DNA from: Stentor coeruleus
Lineage: Eukaryota > Ciliophora > Heterotrichea > Heterotrichida > Stentoridae
NCBI GenBank assembly: GCA_001970955.1
Contig: MPUH01000096.1
Coordinates: 45,775 to 109,774, forward strand
Reading direction: 5' to 3'
Length of the DNA: 64,000 nucleotides
Shown here: positions 51,822 through 61,439 of the stretch, piece by piece
Numbering within the stretch: position 1 is the first letter of the stretch
Layout: each line of letters opens with the position of its first letter
The notes under the pieces: generated by a model
What the model saw: only the letters and a program-made list of their open reading frames with translations
What the model was told of the DNA's origin: nothing
Databases searched by the model: none
Program-made: the position numbers and the translations under genes

Positions 51822-51932
51822 ATTTTATCTTTTTTTATCTATTCTTATAAACAATGATCATTATATAAGCTTCTAAACTTAAAAACAAATAAAAAAATAT
51901 AACTTAAACTTTACTATAATTATTACCTATTT

Positions 51933-53366
51933 TCACGAAACAAAAATAAGTTTTTCATTAGAAATTTTCGTTTTCATCAAAATTAAACTAGGACAAATTT
52001 GCATATTCATTGGAACTAAAGATCTTGGTAATACAAGTTCATATGTGTCATTATTAACAGCTTGAACAATAATCTCATCTTCAGTTTCAAAAATTTTCAC
52101 TATATATTTTTCTTCACTTTGCAAAGTACTGTTAGTTTTATACACAAGCCTTTTTTTATTAAGTTTATGTGATACAAAAACCCTGTTATTTATAATACTT
52201 ATCCATCCAAGAAGACTTGAAATAAAGTTCAAATTTTCAATTCCATATTCTTTATGTTTGTTTTTCTCTATAATATAACTACTTGGTATCTGAATTCCTG
52301 ATATCAATGGTGAGGCTTCTATTATAACATCTTTATTTTTGTTTAAAACAGCAGTTATCATATAGTCAACATTGTTAATTTTCCTTTTTACATGTTTTAA
52401 GATACTACGGTTTATGATCATTAAGTATTTTCTTCTTTGATTCCACATTCTAAAATATGTTTGTATACGAATAGCCGCATAGAATTCATTAAGGAAATTA
52501 TGATTGACTTGAGCATCCATGCTTTTATTAAGGAACACTAATTTAGATTTGTTTCTTGAAACATGGTTTTCTATATTGAATTCTAAAGATTCAGATGTTC
52601 TATAAGCTTTTGCTCTTATTTTATCACCACTTTTAAATGCCCTTAATGAGTTTATATCTTTTTCAAGTCTTTGGAATTTATCATTAAGATGTTTACATAG
52701 TTTTTTTTTCCCAATAAAATCATTGGTTTTTTTAATCAATGAATTCGCTTGTTCATTATCCATAATTTTTATATAGTATAAGCTTTTTGATATAAGAGAT
52801 TCAATAAGAACTTTGAAAATTTTTGGATGTTTGGATAAATTATATTTACGATAGCAAATGTCTAAAGCTTTTTGTGAGTTCACAAGAGATTTATCATACT
52901 TTCCAGGTATTTTTAAGTAGATTTCGCTTAGTAAAAGGTAGAGTCTTGGGACTAACTCTGAGCATTCTGAGGAGGATTCTGATAATTTTAAAGCATTTTT
53001 GGCAATTTCTTTTGATTCTTCGAATTTACCATCAATAAGGTGGCTTTGTGCAATGTTTATCATGTGCATTCTTGATATCAGTACTGAATTAGAGTAGTTT
53101 TTTGTTAATTCTGAGGTTATGTGAAGGAGCTTTTCATTGGTTTTTTTTTGTTTCAGCATTTTGGATAAAGCTTTAACACAGAGATCAGCGATAAAGTTTA
53201 TCTCTTCAATTGGCAAACTATTTTTGTCTACTGAATCTAGTTTGTTGATAAATATTTGAAGTGGATCACAGATCTTTGAATATCTTTTGCTTGAATAGAA
53301 GTCAAAAATCTTTTTACTTATTTCAGATATTACATGGTTCATAGCAGAGAGATCATCCGATATCAT
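51933..53366 (-). CDS. IQ-motif protein with TPR-like N-terminal half
   Basis: 477 aa. Residues ~1-230 are paired amphipathic helices with TPR-like spacing (e.g. IAQSHLIDGKFEESKEIAKN, YDKSLVNSQKALDICYRKYN). An IQ motif, AAIRIQTYFRMWNQRRKY (~297-314), should bind calmodulin or a related EF-hand protein. The C-terminal ~150 residues are beta-rich and include VFVSHKLNKKRLVY and VQAVNNDTYELVLPRSL. This arrangement recurs in ciliate cytoskeletal proteins; no named orthologue is recognised. It reads away from the ABCG array with no visible intron. Confidence 0.8.
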   Translation of the reverse strand: MISDDLSAMNHVISEISKKIFDFYSSKRYSKICDPLQIFINKLDSVDKNSLPIEEINFIADLCVKALSKMLKQKKTNEKLLHITSELTKNYSNSVLISRMHMINIAQSHLIDGKFEESKEIAKNALKLSESSSECSELVPRLYLLLSEIYLKIPGKYDKSLVNSQKALDICYRKYNLSKHPKIFKVLIESLISKSLYYIKIMDNEQANSLIKKTNDFIGKKKLCKHLNDKFQRLEKDINSLRAFKSGDKIRAKAYRTSESLEFNIENHVSRNKSKLVFLNKSMDAQVNHNFLNEFYAAIRIQTYFRMWNQRRKYLMIINRSILKHVKRKINNVDYMITAVLNKNKDVIIEASPLISGIQIPSSYIIEKNKHKEYGIENLNFISSLLGWISIINNRVFVSHKLNKKRLVYKTNSTLQSEEKYIVKIFETEDEIIVQAVNNDTYELVLPRSLVPMNMQICPSLILMKTKISNEKLIFVS

Positions 53367-53742
53367 TAATTTATTATAAAGTTATTTTTGTTATTTTCTA
53401 AGTCTATTTAAGAAACTTGATTCTATCTTTTATTCCTTTTAACATAGTGGAAATATATATATCATTACACTTATATATAATAAGAATGAATAATCCAAAA
53501 ATATAAAAAAAACCTCAATCAATTTAACCTACAAATGTTTATATAAAATCTTTAAGCATCATAATATTTTCTTATTTCTAAATTGCCTATCAATCCAATC
53601 TATTAAAACTTCTAAACATCTAAAAATTCATAAAATAATAAACCAATAAATCCAAAATCTATTCATTTCACAGCACACACATATCTTAAACAATTTAATT
53701 ATCTAATATTTTCCATTTAAAACATAAAAATTCTTATAAGAA
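53367..53742. other. Intergenic, no feature seen
   Basis: Spacer between two minus-strand genes: neutral on the left, C-biased over 53500-53740. No ORF or RNA is seen. Confidence 0.5.
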
Positions 53743-55602
53743 TTATTCTAGTCCTTCACTAAGCCTTAAGCTAAGCCAATCAAGTTTTTCAATAAGTGGT
53801 TGTCTTTTTTGTTCGAATTTCTTTTTGTCTTCAAGTAGTTTACTTTGTTTATTTTTAATTTTCATTTCTTTTTCCTCAAGTTTTTTCATATGTTCTCTCC
53901 ATTCTTGTTTTTCTCTTTCCAACTGATCCTGTTGTTTAAAAAGTTCGATTTTCTTTTTCCTGTATTCAAAAATTTCCTTTTGTAGTAAAGGTATCATCTC
54001 TTCACCCTGAGGGACCCTCTTCCAAATTTCCTGAAGTTTTTTTTCATCTTTTTCAAGTTCTTCTTCTCTTTCTAACAATAATTGTTCTTTAACTCTTAAA
54101 TGTCTACTCAATGGAGTTTCTAACTTTGGGGATTCAGGAATTCCTGGACTTCTTCTTGAAGGAGTGTTTTTTAAATCTGACATTTTTAGTTTGGGTGTTG
54201 TAATTTCAAGTTTTTTCAATGGGCTTACTCTGATTGCTGATGGTAAAGGATGATGAGGAAGTTTTTTTATTCCTTTTGATGATGTATCTGAGTTATTTGA
54301 TGTAAAAGAATTTTTCATTTTTGGGGATTCTGGGATAGTGTCGATTTGCTTGTCAAGTTTACTGATTTGGTTTCTTAATGCGCTTGAAGTTCTTTCAGTT
54401 TTCTGCATGGCTAGAAGGGATTTTAGATTCATTATATTGTTTTTGATTCGGTTTGCGCTCATTTGATAAGATTCGATACTTTGTTGATGATGACTTGTTC
54501 GGTATTCATATTCAAGACCTTTTAGTTGTCTTTCAAGTTGTGATATTTCGCTTTCAATTTTCTCTGGTGAACGAACTGATTCTTTTTGCGTTTCAGTAAT
54601 TTTTGAATTCTGTGGGAGATCTATTTTGCAGTCTTCAATAAACTGCAATATAGTATTAATACATTCAACCTTTTCATTAAACATAACTTTTTGATTATAC
54701 TTCAGCACATCGAAATCCTCTAAATCCTCCTCAAGTTGAGCTTTTTGTTTAACCGACTCCAAAGTTTTCTCAGTAACATTCTTTGAAATCCTCGCTAAAT
54801 CTTGTTCCCTACTAGTAAGTTGCTTTAATTGATCCTGATAATACGATTTCTTAATATTCGCCATCATAATCTGCCAATCCAACTCCTTAAGTTTTGCATC
54901 TTCCTCAACTTTATACTTATTAAAAAGTTTCCCTTCCATATCAGTAACAAACCTAATTTTCTTATCCTCTTTCCCTTCCTTTTTCCTAACAAGCATTAAA
55001 TCGAACGTCATTTCCTCATATTTTTGTCTAGCACATTCTTCAATTTCCTTAAAAAACTGCCAAAAAAACTCCTTCTTCTTATCTTCTTTTTCCACTTTAT
55101 CCTCCAAACTCTGATTAAATTTCTTAAACTCTTGGAAAATCTGGTCTTTATTAATAAACGGCGAGTCTCTTTGTCTAACTTTCAATTCAAGATTTAGTTT
55201 ACCAAAAGACACAAATCCTGAACATAGAAAATCGCTTTCAACTTTTTTAATAAATTTTTCCAAGTCATCTTTGAACTGATACAATTCACTAAGCCTACAT
55301 TCAATTGAATATATTAAAGGTTTATTTGCATCAATTACAACTAAACTTGTAGATTTTTCAGTACGAGCTCTGTTTTTTTTAAGGTTTCTTATTGAGACTA
55401 AAGATGAATAAAAGTCTTCAAGTTTCATAGAAAGTCTTTCGATGTGTAACTGGGCTGATTCAAGATTTGTGAAAAAGTTTGTATTTTGTATGTCAAATGG
55501 GTTGGAGTATTGACTAGAAAATGAATCAAGAAAGCCACTTACTCGATTAGGTAAGTAGAGGGAATTAGAATCTTCTTTGGCTAGTCTTGGGAAATTAGAC
55601 AT
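53743..55602 (-). CDS. Long coiled-coil protein, hypothetical
   Basis: 619 aa, largely alpha-helical. There are coiled-coil segments at ~50-110, ~180-330 and ~350-410, and a strong continuous one in the last ~120 residues rich in Glu/Lys/Gln. Between them (~415-505) lies a Ser/Pro-rich linker with repeated SP sites (PESPKMKNS, RRSPGIPESPKL) that would suit proline-directed kinases. There is no TM, signal or catalytic motif. A structural role at the cortex, basal body or fibre system is possible but unproven. Confidence 0.78.
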   Translation of the reverse strand: MSNFPRLAKEDSNSLYLPNRVSGFLDSFSSQYSNPFDIQNTNFFTNLESAQLHIERLSMKLEDFYSSLVSIRNLKKNRARTEKSTSLVVIDANKPLIYSIECRLSELYQFKDDLEKFIKKVESDFLCSGFVSFGKLNLELKVRQRDSPFINKDQIFQEFKKFNQSLEDKVEKEDKKKEFFWQFFKEIEECARQKYEEMTFDLMLVRKKEGKEDKKIRFVTDMEGKLFNKYKVEEDAKLKELDWQIMMANIKKSYYQDQLKQLTSREQDLARISKNVTEKTLESVKQKAQLEEDLEDFDVLKYNQKVMFNEKVECINTILQFIEDCKIDLPQNSKITETQKESVRSPEKIESEISQLERQLKGLEYEYRTSHHQQSIESYQMSANRIKNNIMNLKSLLAMQKTERTSSALRNQISKLDKQIDTIPESPKMKNSFTSNNSDTSSKGIKKLPHHPLPSAIRVSPLKKLEITTPKLKMSDLKNTPSRRSPGIPESPKLETPLSRHLRVKEQLLLEREEELEKDEKKLQEIWKRVPQGEEMIPLLQKEIFEYRKKKIELFKQQDQLEREKQEWREHMKKLEEKEMKIKNKQSKLLEDKKKFEQKRQPLIEKLDWLSLRLSEGLE

Positions 55603-56260
55603 TTTTTTTTATATGATTAAAGGATTTTTAGAATAAGAATTGTATTTGAAGGTTTGTAGAAAAAAGTAAGAGATGGGTAGGATAGATTTTTTTAGGACAG
55701 ATGAGGATTTGAAATTTAAAGTTAAAGATTTTATGGTTTAGGGATATTGATTCATAAAGATTTTTTACTTTATTTGGAAATGGAGAAGATTTAGTGTATG
55801 AGGTTTATAATTGAAAGATACTAAATCTAGGTAATAGGGTTTTAGGATGGCTTAGTTTAGGTGTTTTTAATATTTGTGTTATCATTAAATATCGGAAATT
55901 GTGTGATAAAGTTATTTTGGTTTATTAGCTTAAAAGTCTAAGATTTGTTTATATTTTCCAATTAAAAACTCAAAAGCATAACCTATAAAACCCATAAACA
56001 TAACTATTATTGCATTTTTTAATCACAATATCTAATAAATAAAATCTAAATGCTTTAGCTTAAAATCCCTTATTGATCTAAACATTTAATTCCTATCAAG
56101 TTTTTATATAATCTTAAAACCCTAAAATTTCTCTTATGCACATCTTCTTCATCCTAAATCTCAACAACCAAATAGCTTTTCCTCATATAAAATATTCCTA
56201 AATAAACACCCTAAAACCGACTACAATAATACTATACTATAAAAAACCTACAAAACATTA
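55603..56260. other. Intergenic with skew flip
   Basis: 17 G and no C in 55621-55680 at the left; 16 C and 2 G in 56161-56220 at the right. The change occurs near 55930. Nothing coding is seen. Confidence 0.55.
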
Positions 56261-56785
56261 TTAATTAAAAATTCTAGGCTTACTAGGTGAAAAAACATTC
56301 TTTGGTGTGGCGAAATTCATGCTTTCTGGGTGGACAAAAACAGGATTCGGTAGCCAATTATGATAACATTCTTCATCCATCTCTTTTATCATAATACAAA
56401 CAATCTTAGCTTTTTCTCCTTTACACTCAGAAAAATCACTTATAATCTCAGAAGAATTTAAATGATTCAAGCAACTATTTTGTAATACTTTATCAGAAAA
56501 CTCTATAGGAGAACTTTTTCTATCAAATAATATACTTTGATGATTAGGAATATCAATACAAGAATTTATTTGTTGAGTTTCTGATTCTGTTATGATTTGA
56601 TTTATCATAGATTGTTGCATTGGTTTAAAGATTTCTGGTTTTTTAAAGTTTTGAAAGCATGCTTGAGTTTTTAAAGCTGATATTATTGATTTAGAAGAAT
56701 AAATACTAAAACGACTGTCTAGATATTCTGAATCATCTGTATCACATGTATTACCACTATCGCTAAATTGACGTAAAGAGTACAT
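56261..56785 (-). CDS. Hypothetical polar protein, 174 aa
   Basis: A complete frame rich in Ser, Asn and Cys with little predicted order. Short SP motifs occur near the C-terminus (FSPSKPRIF) and in KSSPIEFS, suggesting kinase sites. There is no domain, TM or signal. The start context (AT-rich leader) and composition differ from chance frames here, but this is one of the less certain genes. Confidence 0.6.
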   Translation of the reverse strand: MYSLRQFSDSGNTCDTDDSEYLDSRFSIYSSKSIISALKTQACFQNFKKPEIFKPMQQSMINQIITESETQQINSCIDIPNHQSILFDRKSSPIEFSDKVLQNSCLNHLNSSEIISDFSECKGEKAKIVCIMIKEMDEECYHNWLPNPVFVHPESMNFATPKNVFSPSKPRIFN

Positions 56786-57410
56786 TTATTGATATTATTA
56801 TATATTTTGCATTTTTTATTAAGAGTTTGAATTGAATTTAAAGGAATTTTGAAATTTAAGCGAAAGATTGTGAGAGTTTGAATTTTGAGATAGAGGATGT
56901 GGAGAAAGGTTTTGGGTTAGGAAGATGCTTTGAGTTAGGTTTTGATAAGAAGAATCTTTTTTATATGAAGTTTATGATTTTTTTGAGATGATGTAGAATG
57001 TATGTTTTACTTAAGATTATGTGGTGGATATATAGTATTTATATGATATTAAGATTATTGTGTAGGTTTATTATTGATTTTAGAGGATAATCATGCTAAA
57101 TTACGAGATATGATAAGAAGAATAATATATTCGCTTTTTTAGGCTTTGATAGTATAATTTAATGATTATGTGCTTTTAATATTTTATCTAGAGTTAACTA
57201 ATAATTTTTCATCTCTGTATCTTTTGAAAAATNCATCTTTCTCAATATTTCAAATCCAATTTTTCATCTCTGTATCTTTTGAAAAATTCAACAAAAAAAC
57301 ACTATCTTTTCTAATAAACACATAGAAAGGTAATTAATATGTCCATATTTATTATTAATCACATCATTTCTGACATAGGATAGACAATTTGTGTGTTGTT
57401 AAACTAATAA
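56786..57410. other. Intergenic with N and 30-nt duplication
   Basis: The left half is G-rich. Around the N at 57233 a 30-nt sequence is present twice (57203-57232 and 57258-57287). No gene is seen. Confidence 0.6.
57203..57287. repeat. 30-nt direct duplication next to a single N
   Basis: 57203-57232 is repeated exactly at 57258-57287. The N at 57233 directly follows the first copy. This is a probable contig join with unmerged overlap. Confidence 0.85.
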
Positions 57411-57881
57411 TTATGTCTTTCTGGCAAATTTTCCGTTGACCCTGAGCTTAGATTTCGCAGCTCTGCTCCTTCCTTTATATTCCCTTGTTATTTCAACTTG
57501 TTTTCTGTGTTTTTTTAGTTTAAGCTTGTATCTTTTAATCTTCATCTTCCTTATCATTGCCGAATAAGCACCGATTTTCGGTTTATTATCTGTTTTCTCT
57601 TCATTAATCTTGATTTCCTGAGGATTTTCTAAGGATTCTTCCAATTCCTCGATGAATGTTTCAAGCTGAGCATTTTTTCGCTTCTGGAATATAAGTTCTT
57701 TAGTTAAACTAAACCTTTTTTCCCTCTCCTGCATTATGATCGAAGCAACTTTTTGCACATCTAAGATCTCTTCAGCTTTTACAACCTCAGGCAATCCCAT
57801 TACTTGTATCATATTATGTGTCACTAATTTAAATGGTTTAAATTTGCCTCTGAAAACCAAAAAAAATGAGGATTTTTCCAA
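57411..57881 (-). CDS. CCT-motif protein
   Basis: 156 aa. The C-terminal ~45 residues are highly basic and follow the CCT (CONSTANS/CO-like/TOC1) pattern: IRKMKIKRYKLKLKKHRKQ, then REYKGRSRAAKSKLRVNGKF. It shows the expected R..L.RY..K...R....Y..R...A..+.RV.G+F order. In plants this motif mediates nuclear localisation and DNA/NF-Y interaction, and CCT-like proteins also occur in some protists. The centre (~38-95) is helical and Glu-rich. No second domain (B-box, response regulator) is present. The match is by pattern only; a nuclear regulator is plausible. Confidence 0.68.
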   Translation of the reverse strand: MEKSSFFLVFRGKFKPFKLVTHNMIQVMGLPEVVKAEEILDVQKVASIIMQEREKRFSLTKELIFQKRKNAQLETFIEELEESLENPQEIKINEEKTDNKPKIGAYSAMIRKMKIKRYKLKLKKHRKQVEITREYKGRSRAAKSKLRVNGKFARKT

Positions 57882-58879
57882 ATTTTAACCCAAAAAGTAT
57901 AAGTTTTATTTAAGGGTATTAAAATAATATTAGAGTTGCTGGGATAAAGTTCATGTTTTCATCATTTTATATTTTTTTTTGATGAAGTTTTTCATAGAAT
58001 ATTTCAGGTTTTTTTGAATATAATTTACGTGTAGAGGTAAAGGCCCTCTTCATAGGTTTTGTGTGTAGATATTGAAGGATGTTGAAAAAAAGGATTTTGG
58101 TTTTTGTAAGTATTTCAGGATTATTTATAGATAAGCATAATAAAGGTGTTAAGGTCCTGGGGTTGGCAAATTGATACTTTTTATATGCTTGAATGAATAG
58201 CTTTTGATTTTTATAAATAAAATTATAAACTGTGCTAATAAATCTGATAAATTTAATAGATCTTATATATCAGACTACAAGCAAACAGCAAAAAAAGCTT
58301 ATTCTTAACAGAAATATAATATTACTTAGCAAAAAAGAATCAGATTTATATGCTTAATGTTTATAATATTTTCAACAGATGTTTATAGCAAATATAATTT
58401 TACTAATATGCAAAATATAATTTTAAAGCATTTAAGATACATAATTTTCTATCTAGTGAAGTAGATGCAAAACATGCATATAAGATATCTTAAAATCAAA
58501 GGCAAAAAGTCATAAACTAGCAATTTTGTTTATATAAATCTTTAAAGCATTTTTCTTAAAAATTTGCTTTAGTACCTGTAGAAATGAAGTTTCTTTAGTC
58601 AAGCTTATTCTAATAAACCCAACTCAGCATATCATTTTAATTCTAAAACATTAAAAGTTTAACCAAATAAATAAAGTGACTAACAAAATCTAGTCTAAAT
58701 AGGATTTCAGAATAAAAAATAATGGCTAAATATAACTTAATCAGTATCATATAAAAGTTATAAGTTAAAATTAAATATATTTACCTCAACAAAGATTTAC
58801 AAATAATCATATAAATCATTCTTAAAAAATATATAATAAAGAGATATGTAAATCCTTCGGGCAGAAGAGTAAATCATTT
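57882..58879. other. 1-kb spacer between divergent genes
   Basis: Upstream flank of both neighbours. The left part (57900-58150) is G-biased and the rest AT-rich. No RNA gene or ORF is seen. Confidence 0.5.
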
Positions 58880-60295
58880 ATGCTGTTGAATAAATATAAT
58901 AATATGGAATTGCTGACTCTCTTGTTGCTCTCATCAGTATCAGGTTTAGTGCATGAAATACATCCTTATCCAGAACTTGAAGAGAGTTTTGATTCAGCTC
59001 CAATACTAACCGTAACACCTGTTCTAAAAGATTTGATAGTTAAAAGCAGTGGTGATGTAAGAATAACATAGGCTTATTACACTGTAGTAGTCACTCTTGG
59101 CAATCCTGGGAAAGATTTCACTCTTTTGATTGATACTGCTTCTAAAGTATCATGGGTACAAGGGCCAAAATGTGAAACCAAAGTGGATGGTAAGACGACA
59201 AGTTGTTTCAAAGTGAAAAACTACTACGATCCAAACAAATCTAAAAACTCGACTATAATTTATAATACAACAGTCTATACAGTAAAAATCATTTAGGATG
59301 AATATGGTAACATGGCATCAGGACCATTATATCGTGACTATTTTACAATTGGAGGTTTCCAAGTCATGGGATATTTTGCTGCGGCAAATAATATATCAAG
59401 CAAATTACCTTTAAGTGGTGTTGATGGGATTTTAGGTTTAGCTTATCAACCTATAGGTAAAGGTCCTCAGTCTATTTTGAATTTATTAAAAATCAATAAT
59501 TTTATCCCATCAGCAACTTTTGGATTATTTCTTGCTGATACACATTTTATGTCTGGTATTGACTCAAAACTCACTTTAGGAGGTGCTAATTTTAGTTATA
59601 CTAATACAACATCGGCTATGCTGCCAGTCACAGTCACTGCAGGGTCAAGTGCTAATAATTTCTGGCAGTTCCAAGCCCATAATATTGACTTCGGCAATAT
59701 TAATTTGGCTAATAATACTATGGTTACAATTGACACAACTGATTATGCTGTTGTTGTCCCACCTTCTGTATATTCAGTTATTTGGCAGGTATTGAAAAGT
59801 ACTGGTTTTGAAATGAAAGGTTTGATGCCCTCTATCCGTTGTTCATCAGCAAACATAACCTCCCTTCCATCATTTTATATCGCAGTAAATTGGACAACAT
59901 ATATCACAATTCCTTCATATCGTTGGTTACGCTTTGAAAAACTTGAAGGTGTTAATACAACTTGTTATGCTTATATTCTAAATTCAACTGATAACAATTT
60001 TTACTTAGGAGATAGTCTTCTTAAACATTACTATACCGAATTCAGTATTGATTTTCAAACCTTAACTTTTTTAAATCCATATAATCCACCACCAGTCAAT
60101 ATTACTATAAAAAAAAGTAGTTCAGATGATGATAATGATTTAGCAGGTTGGGCTATAGCTCTTATAGTAATATTTAGTGTTGTTGGGGTATTAGCAATTG
60201 GCGCTATAGTTTGGTTTATAATTAAAAGACGTAAACATTCAAGTGATGAAAGCCAAGTTGGTAAGTCTTTACAAGAAGTTTCATTACACGCTTAA
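58880..60295 (+). CDS. Membrane-anchored pepsin-like aspartic protease with variant active sites
   Basis: Three exons joined across two 15-nt introns encode 461 aa from ATG 58880. The in-frame ATG at 58904 gives 453 aa and a better signal peptide (MELLTLLLLSSVSGLVHE). The A1 fold is clear: YYTVVVTLGNPGKDFTLLID, VDGILGLAYQPIG, FGLFLAD, LTLGGANF and NFYLGDSLLKHYYTEFSID. Catalytic motif 1 is DTAS rather than DTGS, and motif 2 is DTTDYAVVVP rather than DTG[ST]. The flap Tyr-Gly is not obvious. Many N-x-T/S sites suggest glycosylation. A C-terminal TM helix (WAIALIVIFSVVGVLAIGAI) is followed by basic residues, giving type I topology in the lysosomal or plasma membrane. Both Asp remain, so weak or altered activity is possible. 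Confidence 0.88.
59057..59071 (+). other. 15-nt intron 1 in aspartic protease
   Basis: It reads GTAAGAATAACATAG, phase 0. It joins KSSGD to AYYTVVV at the start of the mature protease fold. Confidence 0.93.
59282..59296 (+). other. 15-nt intron 2 in aspartic protease
   Basis: It reads GTAAAAATCATTTAG, phase 0. It joins TTVYT to DEYGNMASG. Confidence 0.93.
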
Positions 60296-60359
60296 ATAGT
60301 TTAGATAATTCAATTTAGAGATAAATTTTAGAGAAAATATAGGTTTTTATATGAGGAAA

Positions 60360-61439
60360 TTAATTATTGAGAAGCTTCCTTCGTACTTCGAGATACTGGT
60401 CTTTAAGAGATTTTAGGAAGTCTACTGAGCAAAAGGGTGCATTTTTTACGGTTAATGGCTTGGTGGTTGCTAAGCGGTTTTCGAACTCGCTTATTTCGTC
60501 ATCTAAAGCTAGGCATTCGACCTGCTTTTTCATTTTATTTTTATGTTTCACAGCTGCTGAAGGACCATTAATATAATTAACAAGGTCTTCTAAAGGTAAA
60601 CTGTGTACAGGTTCTTCTGAGACTTCATCAAGGTCACTGGATATTTCGAGGAGTAAGTCTTTTTTTTGGCATTTTCCTGTTTTTATTAGAAGCTCAATTT
60701 CCTCGTACATTTTTATCACGGACACCACGGCAAAATGTGTTGAGTCTTGGGTCTTGGCATAGTTTAAGAGCTTTCTATTGGTTATTAGAACGGTACTATA
60801 GTATTTAGTTAATGAAAGTTTATTGAATTCTTCATAGGTGTATAGATCAGCTAGGATTCTGGACATTTCTCCTATAGAATTTTGCATTGTGTGATATACC
60901 TCGTGGAAATAAACTAATTGAAGTAGTCGGCTTTTATCTTCAGCCTCTCTTAAAAAATCCTTAAGTGTTGATAAAAAGTCTTCTAATACTTCATCAACAA
61001 TATTTTTAAGAATTCCATTTTGGAAAAATCCGTGGCAAAACTTTTGTCCAAGTGCAGTCTGGGATTTCATCACAGAATCATTTTTAATTGATTCGGGAAG
61101 AAACTTTCTCATTGTGCAAGTACAATCTAAATGCAATAAGCTTTTAGCTTTTAATTTTAATGATGATCGATAGCTAGGATTTATAACAAGGTTGTATAGT
61201 TGTGTTTCTGATGTCGGGTTTTTTAATTCCCTACGTTTTTGTTTGCGAGTTTTCAAGTCCCGAAGATATTCTCTATAGATATCAGTCAGACAATCATGAA
61301 CTTCTGTAATCAGATAAGAATTATCCTCAGGAATGCTAGAAAAGTTAAGATCAGAGGACTCATGAAGTTCAGTGCTGCTTGATGAAGTTTCTAGACTTTG
61401 TCTTTTTTGTTGTGAAGTTCTTGTTTTACGCTTACCCAT
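60360..61439 (-). CDS. Hypothetical protein, 359 aa
   Basis: A basic, Ser-rich N-terminus (MGKRKTRTSQQKRQS) could be a nuclear signal. The main body (~45-260) is helical with scattered conserved-looking His/Cys (LHLDCTCTMRKF, GQKFCHGFFQNG) but no complete metal site. Near the C-terminus, LPLEDLVNYINGP followed by a Lys-rich run is a short motif-like segment, then a final helical part. No family was recognised. Its stop lies 64 bp from that of the protease gene. Confidence 0.72.
   Translation of the reverse strand: MGKRKTRTSQQKRQSLETSSSSTELHESSDLNFSSIPEDNSYLITEVHDCLTDIYREYLRDLKTRKQKRRELKNPTSETQLYNLVINPSYRSSLKLKAKSLLHLDCTCTMRKFLPESIKNDSVMKSQTALGQKFCHGFFQNGILKNIVDEVLEDFLSTLKDFLREAEDKSRLLQLVYFHEVYHTMQNSIGEMSRILADLYTYEEFNKLSLTKYYSTVLITNRKLLNYAKTQDSTHFAVVSVIKMYEEIELLIKTGKCQKKDLLLEISSDLDEVSEEPVHSLPLEDLVNYINGPSAAVKHKNKMKKQVECLALDDEISEFENRLATTKPLTVKNAPFCSVDFLKSLKDQYLEVRRKLLNN

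Larger units (their letters stand above)
51504..51932. other. Spacer with second tRNA-Lys
   Basis: Holds the tRNA at 51742-51814 and otherwise AT-rich DNA. The spacer separates the start of ABCG copy 3 from the 3' end of the IQ-protein gene. Confidence 0.6.

Noticed and set aside
51685-51876. 63-codon frame overlapping the second tRNA-Lys
   Set aside because: It is the tRNA gene read as codons; the cloverleaf explains the conservation.
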